Source of the DNA: UBA5793 sp040255465
GTDB taxonomy: Bacteria > Planctomycetota > Phycisphaerae > Phycisphaerales > UBA5793
Assembly (NCBI GenBank): GCA_040255465.1
Contig: JBDZVA010000002.1
Span: 1 to 64,000, forward strand
DNA: 64,000 nucleotides
Reading direction: 5' to 3'
Both the position numbers and the translations under genes were made by a program. Under the pieces are notes generated by a model, which saw only the letters and a list, made by a program, of their open reading frames with translations, was not told the DNA's origin and searched no databases. Numbering within the stretch: position 1 is the stretch's first letter; each line of letters opens with the position of its first letter. Below, piece after piece: positions 7,804-15,195 of the stretch.

Positions 7804-7962
7804 ATGAGCAAGGGTGGCGGAAACCAGCGGAGTGAAGGCAAAGGCTCCAACAGTGGTTCGACTAAGGGAGGTGGAGGTCGGAGGCCGGCAAATGCTCCAG
7901 GTGCCAGGGGCAAGCCATCTGGTGGCAATCGCGGGAACAACCCTCCCGGTGGCTCGAAGTAG
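7804..7962 (+). CDS. very small glycine-rich, probably disordered protein
   Basis: 52 aa, too short for many gene finders. ATG at 7804 is preceded by AAAGGAG at ideal spacing, the best ribosome binding site in this part of the window. The product starts MSKGGGNQRSEGKGS and consists almost only of Gly, Ser, Asn, Pro, Lys and Arg, with no predicted fold. The function is unknown. It stands alone between the XRE regulator and the methyltransferase gene on the same strand. Confidence 0.6.
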   Translation: MSKGGGNQRSEGKGSNSGSTKGGGGRRPANAPGARGKPSGGNRGNNPPGGSK

Positions 7963-8163
7963 TCGCGTCGAGATCGGTGCCCTCGGTGCCAGCCGCTCCG
8001 AGGGCCATTGTCTCAAGTCACTGAGCGATCGCCTCGATTTGGGTCGAGATCGGGCAAAGCCAATCTGCGGTCGGCGGATGAGCCGTGGTGCAACAGGTGT
8101 CACGCGTTCTCGGGTTCTCCGTCACATTGTCCGAACAATTCCCATACTCTACACTCTCGCGTC

Positions 8164-9750
8164 ATGGCAAAGAAGCGACGCAAAGCTGGTGCGGAGGGCG
8201 CGTCCAAGGGCCCACCTTCCGGCATGGACCCTCGGCCCGGGAGGACGCGCACCGTAAAGGGGAGCGTCGTCAGCACATCCAGGGGTCGTTCTTCCTCACT
8301 GCTCGACACGCGCGTGGTCTACTGCGGCGACTGCCTCGAACAACTCGAAAAACTCCCCGATCACTGCGTCGATCTCATCTACATCGATCCGCCCTTCAAC
8401 TCCAATCGCAACTACGAAGTCTTCTGGGGCGAGACGAAAGAGAAGCGGGCGTTTGAGGATCGGCACGCCAGCACGCAGGCGTACATCGACTACATGCGGC
8501 CGCGCTGCGTCGAACTCGCCCGCGTCCTCAAGAAGACCGGCTCGTTCTACTACCACTGCGACTGGCACGCGAGTCACTACGTCAAGGTGATGCTGGATCA
8601 GATCTTTGGCGAAAACGGCTTTGTCAATGAGATCATCTGGAAGCGGCAGTCCGCTCATAACGACGCGAAACAGGGCTCAAAGCATCTCGGCAGAGTGCAT
8701 GACACTTTGCTCCTCTACACCGGTGGCGATAAGTACACCTTTCACCATCAGTACAAGTCGTATGACCCGGCGTACGTGGACAAGTTCTACAAGCATACTG
8801 AACCCAAGACTGGACGGCGGTATTCGTTGGGTGACATCACCGCGCCGGGAGGCGCAGCGCCATCGAAGGGCAATCCACATTACGAATTCTTGGGCGTCAC
8901 GCGGTACTGGCGATTTAGTCGTGAAGAAATGCAGCGGTTGTACGACGAGGGCCGAATCGTTCAAGTAAAACCAGGCGCTGTGCCGCGACAAAAGCGCTAT
9001 CTCGATGAGGGAGAAGGGGTGCCAGTCGGATCGTTGTGGGATGACATTGGTCCGATTCAATCTAGCGCATCCGAATCGCTTGGATACCCAACGCAGAAAC
9101 CGTTAGCGCTCTTAGAGCGAGTGTTGAAACTCAGCAGCAACCAAAACGACATCGTCCTCGACGCCTTCTGCGGTTGCGGCACGGCACTCGTTGCGGCGCA
9201 AACACTCAATCGGCAGTGGATCGGCATTGACGTTTCGCCCACCGCCTGCCGCGTGATGGCCAAGCGGCTGCGCGATGTGTGTCACATGAAAGAGTCCGAG
9301 CCGTTGTGGCGAGCGCAGCGGACGGATGCGTTTGTTGTGCGCGACCTGCCGTGGACGATCAAGAAGTTGCACGACCTGCCGCCGTTCGAGTTTGAGAACT
9401 GGGCGGTCATCGCGCTGGGCGGCATTCCCAACAAGGTGCAGGTCGGCGACATGGGCATCGACGGCCGCATCTTCCCCGTCGGCTCCAAGCCGGCCGACCA
9501 CGATTCCATGTTCGCCGGCGACTGGTTCCCGATCCAGGTCAAGCAGACCGACAGGGTCGGCCGCCCCGACATCGACCAGTTCGAAGCCGTCATGGAGCGC
9601 GAAGACCGCCAGCGCGGCTTCTTCGTCGCCTTCGGCTACTCGTCCGACGCCGAACGCGAATGCAACGCCTTCCACAAGAGAACCGGAAGAATCATCAAAC
9701 TCCTGACTGTTCAGGAAATCCTGGACGAGGAGTTTGTGCAGAAGATGTGA
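8164..9750 (+). CDS. site-specific DNA methyltransferase fused to an Mrr-like restriction domain
   Basis: 528 aa from ATG at 8164 (MAKKRRKAG). The frame is open to 8008, but the extra upstream residues look non-protein-like. Residues ~55-345 are a beta-class N6-adenine/N4-cytosine methyltransferase: catalytic DPPF (LIYIDPPFNSNRNYEVFW) comes first, and the SAM-binding motif FCGCGTALVAA comes later, after YPTQKPLALL. The last ~150 residues look like an Mrr/PD-(D/E)xK nuclease: GDMGIDGRI supplies an Asp and FPIQVKQ the QxK motif. The single chain may therefore both modify and cut, as in compact restriction-modification proteins. A zinc-ribbon gene begins 9 bases after it. Confidence 0.88.
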   Translation: MAKKRRKAGAEGASKGPPSGMDPRPGRTRTVKGSVVSTSRGRSSSLLDTRVVYCGDCLEQLEKLPDHCVDLIYIDPPFNSNRNYEVFWGETKEKRAFEDRHASTQAYIDYMRPRCVELARVLKKTGSFYYHCDWHASHYVKVMLDQIFGENGFVNEIIWKRQSAHNDAKQGSKHLGRVHDTLLLYTGGDKYTFHHQYKSYDPAYVDKFYKHTEPKTGRRYSLGDITAPGGAAPSKGNPHYEFLGVTRYWRFSREEMQRLYDEGRIVQVKPGAVPRQKRYLDEGEGVPVGSLWDDIGPIQSSASESLGYPTQKPLALLERVLKLSSNQNDIVLDAFCGCGTALVAAQTLNRQWIGIDVSPTACRVMAKRLRDVCHMKESEPLWRAQRTDAFVVRDLPWTIKKLHDLPPFEFENWAVIALGGIPNKVQVGDMGIDGRIFPVGSKPADHDSMFAGDWFPIQVKQTDRVGRPDIDQFEAVMEREDRQRGFFVAFGYSSDAERECNAFHKRTGRIIKLLTVQEILDEEFVQKM

Positions 9751-9759
9751 GGAAGTCTT

Positions 9760-9933
9760 ATGACACAGTCAATAGAAATCAGGGCATGGGACGCGCAACA
9801 CGAGACTCCAGGCGCCCACTGTCGCAATTGCGGTGACTGCGCAGGAGATGCGCCCGAGGAGCAACTATGGATCAAATGGCGTGGGCAGCTCTACTGTCCG
9901 GCGTGTGCGCGCGATCACGGCCTTAAAGACTAG
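9760..9933 (+). CDS. small zinc-ribbon protein
   Basis: 57 aa, starting nine bases after the methyltransferase stop, with GGAAG upstream; probably in the same operon. Two Cys pairs form a clear zinc ribbon: CRNCGDC near the middle and YCPACARDHG near the end, with WIKWRGQLYC between. No known family is recognised. It may be an accessory subunit of the methyltransferase/nuclease or simply a nucleic-acid or protein adaptor; the position is the only functional hint. Confidence 0.6.
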   Translation: MTQSIEIRAWDAQHETPGAHCRNCGDCAGDAPEEQLWIKWRGQLYCPACARDHGLKD

Positions 9934-10011
9934 ACGTGAGCAATCGTGACGGGTGCGAACCCCTTCCGAGGGCGAACGGATGGAGTCATCGAAGTTTTCA
10001 CCGCTTCGGGA

Positions 10012-10041
10012 ATATTGGATGAGGAGTTTGTGCGTGAGATG
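10012..10041 (+). pseudogene. scar of a second methyltransferase 3' end
   Basis: The bases translate to ILDEEFVREM, almost identical to the C-terminal ILDEEFVQKM of the methyltransferase/nuclease 270 bases upstream (9718-9747), yet no open gene surrounds it. The codons differ at several third positions (TTG GAT versus CTG GAC), so this is not a fresh tandem copy but the tail of a related, now lost, methyltransferase gene. The next gene begins 15 bases later. Confidence 0.55.
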
Positions 10042-10055
10042 GAATGGAGTGCGAG

Positions 10056-10391
10056 ATGAATGACTCGCGGCAAGAGATAGCAGAGATTCGTCAGTTACTG
10101 ACGGATCTGCGTAACCTACCCGGGGAAGCAACAAGCCTGCGTGCCCGGTTGCGACGGCTTACCGGCAAGCTGAGAACTACCGCCGTCGTGAAACGACTGC
10201 CGTCAAACAACATTAACGAAGCGCTGGCGAGCCTTGAGGGGGACTTTGATCACTTGATCGGCCTCTCTCGATCGGATAGGCATTTATTGCACCAGCACCA
10301 TCTGTGGGCGTTGGCTTCGCTGAGTCGGCTCAATATGCCAACGTGCTTCGGATCTTGTAGCTATGACTGTCAAGTATCGGAGAGGGGCTGA
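10056..10391 (+). CDS. small helical hypothetical protein
   Basis: 111 aa from ATG at 10056 (an in-frame ATG at 10044 is possible; the later one has GGAG at better spacing). The N-terminal third is charged and heptad-like (RQEIAEIRQLLTDLRNL, SLRARLRRLTGKL), consistent with a short coiled coil. Family not recognised. It lies in a tight same-strand series; the next gene starts two bases after its stop. Confidence 0.5.
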   Translation: MNDSRQEIAEIRQLLTDLRNLPGEATSLRARLRRLTGKLRTTAVVKRLPSNNINEALASLEGDFDHLIGLSRSDRHLLHQHHLWALASLSRLNMPTCFGSCSYDCQVSERG

Positions 10392-10392
10392 T

Positions 10393-10719
10393 ATGACTAC
10401 CCACCAGCGTGGAGTCTGGACGGTCACGGTTGGTGAGCAGGATGAATTCATTGCGGGCCCCTTCGATGTGTTCTTCCGCACAACCATCCGGATTGATCGG
10501 CCTTGCGAGCTATTCTCTCTGATGCCGAAAGGCGTCGATTCGCTGCTGGTACAGTTGCAGCTTTTTGAAGACGGGTTCGTGCACTCTGAGACGTACGTGC
10601 CGAGCGTTCTGCAGATCAATCCAGCTGAGAAGCGCGTCTTTGTTGGCATAATCAAGTACCAATCCATCCGGTTCGCCAACGAGCAAACGGCGCGAAACCC
10701 TCCATGTCCTTGTGTGTAG
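10393..10719 (+). CDS. hypothetical protein
   Basis: 108 aa from ATG at 10393, two bases after the previous stop, with GAGGGG upstream; a longer start at 10363 would overlap the previous gene. Beta-rich composition (GVWTVTVGEQDEFIAGPF, VFFRTTIRIDRP, DSLLVQLQLFEDGF) suggests a small sandwich or barrel. The end is unusual (NPPCPCV). No family recognised. Tight spacing suggests it is co-transcribed with the coiled-coil gene. Confidence 0.5.
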   Translation: MTTHQRGVWTVTVGEQDEFIAGPFDVFFRTTIRIDRPCELFSLMPKGVDSLLVQLQLFEDGFVHSETYVPSVLQINPAEKRVFVGIIKYQSIRFANEQTARNPPCPCV

Positions 10720-10744
10720 GGCTCCCATAGAAGGTGTGATCGAC

Positions 10745-11227
10745 ATGAGCAAACGACCCTACACGTCGAAACAGATGGGCGACGCGTGCGAAATGCTCGT
10801 CGCTGCAGAACTCACACTCGGTGGCGTTCCAGCATTGAAGGTGCCAGACAATTGGCCGGGCTACGACGTAATCGCCCAGCCCCGCGACGGTCGTCCGCCT
10901 CAGCGCGTTTCCGTCAAGTCGCGCACTTTCAAGCGCGGTGGGGATACATTCGTGAGCTACGACGTGAAGGATCAATTTGACTGGATTGCTATCGTGCTGC
11001 TGCCCGGCGATGGAGTTCCAGACCGGCGCATCTTCATCGTTCCAAGGGATGTGGCGGACAAGACCTGCCGGCGTGACAGCCCTTCATCCAAGGGCGCCGA
11101 CGACCGGTACTGGCGACAAGATCAGATTCCAGTTCTGCTTGCGGCTTTCAAGGACAACTTCGGACTCTCCCCAGTCGGCGTCAGCGCGGGAGCTGACCCG
11201 CCATCAGTGTCTCTGAGGCCACCATGA
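10745..11227 (+). CDS. conserved hypothetical protein, possible PD-(D/E)xK-like fold
   Basis: 160 aa from ATG at 10745 (AAGG upstream; an in-frame start at 10712 would extend it by 11 residues). N-terminal helix MSKRPYTSKQMGDACEMLV is followed by PGYDVIAQP and RVSVKSRTF: an Asp and an SVK strand separated by ~20 residues, reminiscent of the D...ExK/QxK core of nuclease-like folds (Vsr, Mrr, Holliday resolvases). DWIAIVLLPG and RRIFIVPR are further core strands. The nuclease suggestion is inference; the usual Glu/Gln before the Lys is replaced. It lies among restriction-type genes. Confidence 0.55.
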   Translation: MSKRPYTSKQMGDACEMLVAAELTLGGVPALKVPDNWPGYDVIAQPRDGRPPQRVSVKSRTFKRGGDTFVSYDVKDQFDWIAIVLLPGDGVPDRRIFIVPRDVADKTCRRDSPSSKGADDRYWRQDQIPVLLAAFKDNFGLSPVGVSAGADPPSVSLRPP

Positions 11228-11392
11228 GGACTGTAAATTGTCGATGTGACTTCATGGTCATTTGCGCCCATAGCTGATGCGGAGCCTGGGTGGTCTGCAT
11301 TCTGAAACAAAAACGGAAGATGCATCAAGTCGTTCACCATTACATGATGCTGGGCGACGAGCGTGTGCAGAGGATTCGAGGACCAATCCAGT

Positions 11393-12208
11393 ATGACAGG
11401 ATGGACGCAGAGTAGCGCAACAAAGCAGATTGACGCCCTGATTGCCGCTTGTGATAAACTCGGCACAAAATCACGAACGTCGGCGGAGTGGACACGATGG
11501 TCACTCAATTGTCGGTCGTTCTTGGAAGAGATCTTTGGTCCGGTTTCTAGACACTTTCAGGAGTTCGAAGCAATCCCATGGCGTTTTGCTGGCAATCTCT
11601 TCATTGACACGGGTGAAATGCTGCGAGATGGGATGCGGCGCCTCGAAGGCACAAACGACTATGTCAGCCGAAAGCACCAGGCAGCTGCAGTTGAGCAGCT
11701 CAGGTATGCCAAGGGGCTTCTTGAATCCGCTCGCGATGAGTTAAAGCGAAAAGGTCTAGCATCAGTTTTCGTGTCCAAGGAACGAGGAGCGGAGGCGTCC
11801 GGTTTGATGGATGTCATGCGGCTGATTGAGCGACAGTGGCGCAAGGCAATTCGAACACCGCCCGGTACGGAGGTGCAAGTTCAGAACGCGCTCGAAGATC
11901 TCCTCAACGGAGCAGGCATTCGATATACAAGAGAAGCTGAAATGTTTCCCTATGCTTCAAAGTCGTATCGTCCCGATTTTGTGATTCCAAGTCTCAATAT
12001 GGTAATCGAAACAAAACTTTGCACGAGTGAAAAGCGAGAACGTGCAATTGTCGAGGAAATCAGTGCCGATATTGCTGCATACTCCAGCAGATTTCGAAAC
12101 CTGTTCTTTGCGATCTATGATTTGGGCGTGATTCGGGACGTGGATCGGTTTGTTGAGGATCTCGCACTGGCAAAGAGTGGCGTGATCGTGCGGGTAGTAA
12201 AGCATTAG
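11393..12208 (+). CDS. DpnII/MboI-type PD-(D/E)xK nuclease-domain protein
   Basis: 271 aa from ATG at 11393 (in-frame alternative at 11363). Residues ~1-130 are helical (RSFLEEIFGPVSRHFQEFE, FIDTGEMLRDGMRRLEG). Residues ~150-271 match the REase_DpnII-MboI family as I know it: EVQVQNALEDLLN, YTREAEMFPYASKSYRPDF, the active-site pair PDF...VIETKLC (D and ExK), ADIAAYSSRFRNLFFAIYDL and a C-terminal VIVRVVKH. Such proteins are usually stand-alone defence or repair-like nucleases of unknown target. The next gene follows after 6 bases, suggesting joint action. Confidence 0.75.
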   Translation: MTGWTQSSATKQIDALIAACDKLGTKSRTSAEWTRWSLNCRSFLEEIFGPVSRHFQEFEAIPWRFAGNLFIDTGEMLRDGMRRLEGTNDYVSRKHQAAAVEQLRYAKGLLESARDELKRKGLASVFVSKERGAEASGLMDVMRLIERQWRKAIRTPPGTEVQVQNALEDLLNGAGIRYTREAEMFPYASKSYRPDFVIPSLNMVIETKLCTSEKRERAIVEEISADIAAYSSRFRNLFFAIYDLGVIRDVDRFVEDLALAKSGVIVRVVKH

Positions 12209-12214
12209 GTCAGG

Positions 12215-12808
12215 ATGGAATCAACAGGGGGCGAACAGATGTCCAATCGTGAGGCTGGGGACGTGTTTGAACGTGTGCTTACTGACTGTAATTTCGTGCG
12301 GGATCATGGGTTCATCGCGGTGTGCCTCATTGAAGACGACCTACGCGAGATAGTCTTGCGGACTGTTGCGACCCGCCTCTGCGGGCGCTATTTCGCGTGT
12401 CAGCGCTTTCGGTCGCCTTCCCACTTCACGAGATGGCTGGCAGACTCACTGGGCGTACGCAGCACCAAAGAATGGCTTTCGGAGTGGAAGAGCTTGTGTG
12501 AGCGGCTTACTGAAGATGGGCGGATCGTGATTCTCGACCAGGCGCATCTCCTAACCCCAACGTGTTTGCGCACAGTGCTCGACTTGCACAAATCCAACAA
12601 TGACGGACTCTGCAAACGGCCGACGGCGTTTGTGCTGGCATCAGGGGCCCAATTGCTGCTTGAGCGAATTGACAAGGTAGATGTGGATTCGTCCTTCACC
12701 AGCTACTGCCAGTACTTCTTACCTCATGGAGTTCAGACGAAGGCAATGCGAAAAAAACTGGAAGCGATTGATGGACTGTTGGCTCCACGCTCTCTTCCGT
12801 TCGCGTAG
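12215..12808 (+). CDS. ATPase-like protein (TniB/ExeA-like) lacking a P-loop
   Basis: 197 aa from ATG at 12215, six bases after the nuclease gene; ATG at 12239 with GGGGG upstream is a good alternative. The order of elements resembles small AAA_22/TniB/ExeA ATPases: a first strand (GFIAVCLIEDD), a helix (REIVLRTVATRL), a partner strand, a Walker-B-like strand and helix (RIVILDQAHLLTPTCLRTVL), and a sensor strand (AFVLASGAQLLLERI). Where GxxGxGK(T/S) should be, the sequence reads LIEDDLREIV, so it should not bind ATP in the usual way. Either a degenerate ATPase or a regulatory homologue. Family assignment is inference from pattern. Confidence 0.55.
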   Translation: MESTGGEQMSNREAGDVFERVLTDCNFVRDHGFIAVCLIEDDLREIVLRTVATRLCGRYFACQRFRSPSHFTRWLADSLGVRSTKEWLSEWKSLCERLTEDGRIVILDQAHLLTPTCLRTVLDLHKSNNDGLCKRPTAFVLASGAQLLLERIDKVDVDSSFTSYCQYFLPHGVQTKAMRKKLEAIDGLLAPRSLPFA

Positions 12809-13057
12809 TGTAGGTTGGCGACGTTGGATTCTGACAATGGGGGCCAAGACCGTCCTGTGCGTATTGAGCAAAGCTTGTGGGCGGACGCACGCGGATATTT
12901 GAATCCTAGGGGAATCCGAGCGAAGCGTGAGACCGTTCTCATTGCTTCGCGAGTGACCGGGTATTCCGTGTTGTCGACGACGGTTTGGACAGTCGGGCGT
13001 TCACCAGCTGGCTCCACGCCGAGCGTTGGCTTTGCCAGGCAAGGAAGCGGACCGACA

Positions 13058-13336
13058 ATGTGCGTAGTTCTCATCGCAATTGGGATCGTATCGTACGCCA
13101 TGTATTTTTCGTTCGACCTCCCAAGATGGGCGGACTGGTTCATGTGGAGCCATCTTGGCGCATTCACCGCCTTAGGCGTGATTCTCGCCCTACGAAACCA
13201 GCAGACGCCACAACAGCAATTCAACTACTCAAAGAACTGGACGATGCTGGTGCTCTGTCCCTGGGTGGCGTTTTTGAACCCACTGTGGTGGGTTCTGTTC
13301 TGGCTGGCATACGCGACACTCTCGTTCTTGCGGTGA
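13058..13336 (+). CDS. small membrane protein
   Basis: 92 aa from ATG at 13058 (AAGGAAG about ten bases upstream). The frame is open to a TTG at 12815 but the extra 81 residues look random. Three hydrophobic segments: CVVLIAIGIVSYAMYF, WFMWSHLGAFTALGVILAL, and a long C-terminal one (NWTMLVLCPWVAFLNP with WWVLFWLAYATLSF). No family recognised. Could be an effector-like membrane protein of the island, or merely hydrophobic. Confidence 0.45.
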   Translation: MCVVLIAIGIVSYAMYFSFDLPRWADWFMWSHLGAFTALGVILALRNQQTPQQQFNYSKNWTMLVLCPWVAFLNPLWWVLFWLAYATLSFLR

Positions 13337-13591
13337 TGGATGCAGGCCAGAATGCTCAGAATCATCCATCTAGCGCTGGCACAAGTGAGCAATGCCGCTC
13401 GAAGGAGAACGCACGCCATCGGTTGGCGGTGATCGATCTCCGCGCGCATGATCCGGAAGTCCGCGATTTGGTGCAGAGACATCGACGCATCGGCAGCGGA
13501 TCCCAAGCATGGCAGAAATGTCCCGTCCACGAACGGTGCGCGCATCTCCAGAATTCGGTTTGTCGTCAGGTAACGGGAGAGGCCGCCGAGT

Positions 13592-14740
13592 TCACTCCTT
13601 TATGGCGGCTTGGAATACGCGATCCAGTTCGTTACCCAGATCGGCGAGTTCGAGATGAGTGTAGTAGCCAAGGGTGGTCTGTACAGAGGCGTGCCGCGCG
13701 AGAATCTGGGCGTGCGCGGTCGAGACGCCGTTACGCGCCAGGGCCGTGATGTATGTGTGGCGTAAGGCGTGGAAATCGATCACTCTGCCTTCGGCGTCGA
13801 CAGGCGGAATGCCGGCAGTTGCCAGATCGCGCCTGAGCATACGGGCGGCGTCACGAGGGATATCCCACACGGGACGCTTCCTCGGGCGCGTTCTGAGGAA
13901 TTGGCGCAATTCACTGGCAAGCCGCTTCTCAATCGGCTGCTTCGTCGCTTTGCGATTCTTTGCACCTGCGGCTCGCAGGGAAATGTACGGGATGTTTCCA
14001 TCGAGCGCAAAGTCTTCAGACCGAAGCGAGGCCAACTCATTACGACGGAAGCCCGTGTGGACGGCAACATCGTAGAGCATGGCTCGGCTCATGCGCCCGA
14101 TTCGACCGGGACCGCCGCGATGACGCGTCATGCTGATCAGGCGCTCGACCTCTTCCTGAGTCAGCGCCCTTCGTTTGCGACGCCGCTCCTCGGAGTTGCG
14201 CTTCGGTTGGATCTTGAGAATCGATGATTCTGAGAGACGGTCCGTTTGCACGGCCCACCGACAGAACGAATTGACCCGGCGTAGCGCCGCATTCCGAGTT
14301 GCCGTCGCGTATGGTTGGCCTCTGCGCGTTCTTGTGGATTGGAGAAACTGGCTAAGTGCTTCATCGGCGGGTGTGCGGTAGGGGCCTCGGTAGCCGACCA
14401 AGTCCGACATTCGCAAGACATCACACATGCGTGCGAATCTCTGCAGGAAGCGGATGGTCTGTCGGACGTATTCGGGGCAGTCTCCCTTCGAAACCAAGTG
14501 CCTCTCGTACGCTCGAATGCCCTCGATGATCGGCTGCTGCATTCGCTCGTCCACGACCTCACGGATCGACGGAATCAGGCCATTGCGGATGGCAGCCACT
14601 CGCTGTTCCAACTGACCCGCAACTCGTACTGCGTCCTGGCGACGAGTCAGGCCTGTGAACTTTCGGCGGCGGCGTCCCGACGCATCGGTGTAGTCGATGA
14701 CGTACCTTGGTAATCCGCGGAGTTTGAAGACGCTTGCCAA
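13592..14740 (-). CDS. tyrosine recombinase / integrase of the island
   Basis: 382 aa from a TTG start with GGGGGTGA upstream. An N-terminal arm-binding-like region (VIDYTDASGRRRRKFTG) precedes a SAM-like core-binding domain (~70-180) and a phage-integrase catalytic domain: first Arg in HTGFRRNELASLR, Lys in AAGAKNRK, HxxR in FHALRHTYI, the second His in ARHASVQTT and the nucleophile Tyr in LGYYTH. All catalytic residues are present, so it is probably active. It catalyses site-specific integration and excision. It sits at the right edge of the accessory region, ~330 bases from a tRNA 3'-end sequence that is the likely attachment site. Confidence 0.93.
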   Translation of the reverse strand: MASVFKLRGLPRYVIDYTDASGRRRRKFTGLTRRQDAVRVAGQLEQRVAAIRNGLIPSIREVVDERMQQPIIEGIRAYERHLVSKGDCPEYVRQTIRFLQRFARMCDVLRMSDLVGYRGPYRTPADEALSQFLQSTRTRRGQPYATATRNAALRRVNSFCRWAVQTDRLSESSILKIQPKRNSEERRRKRRALTQEEVERLISMTRHRGGPGRIGRMSRAMLYDVAVHTGFRRNELASLRSEDFALDGNIPYISLRAAGAKNRKATKQPIEKRLASELRQFLRTRPRKRPVWDIPRDAARMLRRDLATAGIPPVDAEGRVIDFHALRHTYITALARNGVSTAHAQILARHASVQTTLGYYTHLELADLGNELDRVFQAAIKE

Positions 14741-15068
14741 GGCTCACCCCCTAACTCGGCGATCCCGTCAGGATGAACAGGTGATTCAGGTGACCGCCAA
14801 GGCAGCCGCCATGAAAATATCGGACGGCGTCGGTGCCACCAGAGCGTGGAGGCCAGACACTGATCACTGACGATGACCAGTGGCCTGGATCATCGCGAGG
14901 ATCCCCGCGCGCATGGCCGCCGGGAGCCGTGGCCATGCGCGTACGACCTCCTTCACATCAGCCTCCGAAAAACGGGGCGGTACACACGGTGCCTGTTTTG
15001 CGCCGAGTGTGCCGGATTCTGTGCCGCGCTCGCAAGAGTCGCTAGAATCTCGGGGCGCTTTCAAAGAT
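14741..15068. other. integrase upstream region to attachment site
   Basis: No intact gene seen. A minus-strand reading frame (14864-15000) encodes a protein-like tail, listed separately. The region should hold the integrase promoter; I cannot point to a convincing one. Confidence 0.4.
14864..15000 (-). pseudogene. C-terminal fragment of a small conserved hypothetical gene
   Basis: The minus-strand frame ends with VPPRFSEADVKEVVRAWPRL followed by PAAMRAGILAMIQA. This resembles the C-terminus (AWP.LP...RAGI.AM) of a family of short proteins I recall from Planctomycetota. Upstream in the frame the sequence runs antisense through the tRNA-like attachment sequence and no good start is visible. 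Probably a truncated gene or a short gene with an unrecognised start. Confidence 0.35.
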
Positions 15069-15089
15069 GTTCGAGTCCGGCTCTGGCCA
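15069..15089 (+). other. tRNA 3'-end sequence, candidate attachment site (attR)
   Basis: The 21 bases begin GTTCGAGTCCGG and end TCTGGCCA. They read as T-loop (TTCGAGT), 3' T-stem (CCGGC), 3' acceptor strand (TCTGGCC) and discriminator A of a tRNA whose 5' acceptor strand would be GGCCAGA. The expected 5' half is not directly upstream: the five bases before the T-loop do not pair with the T-stem. Integrases of this family commonly target tRNA 3' ends and leave such a duplicate at the far end of the element. A terminator follows at 15113, as expected behind a tRNA gene. Confidence 0.6.
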
Positions 15090-15112
15090 TTTCCTGAAAT
15101 ACGTTTCATTCG

Positions 15113-15148
15113 CGCCCGCCCTGGTTGGAGGCGGGCGTTGTGGTTTTT
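15113..15148 (+). terminator. rho-independent terminator, probably of the original tRNA transcript
   Basis: CGCCCGCC, a nine-base loop, then GGCGGGCG, followed by TTGTGGTTTTT. It lies 24 bases after the tRNA 3'-end sequence and before the M24 peptidase gene, so it probably terminated the tRNA gene before island insertion. Confidence 0.7.
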
Positions 15149-15195
15149 GCCCCCAATTGGCTGAGGCGGGGCCGTTCGATATACTCGCCTCTCCA

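Noticed and set aside
12815..13057. N-terminal extension (TTG start) of the small membrane protein
   Set aside because: The 81 extra residues look random and the internal ATG has a better ribosome binding site.
13336..13749. Possible plus-strand gene translationally coupled (TGATG) to the small membrane protein
   Set aside because: Runs 157 bases into the integrase 3' end in antisense and has random-looking composition.
14847..15089. A complete tRNA using GGCCAGA at about 14852 as the 5' acceptor strand
   Set aside because: The two acceptor strands are ~220 bases apart with no D or anticodon arm between them; only the 3' end is tRNA-like.
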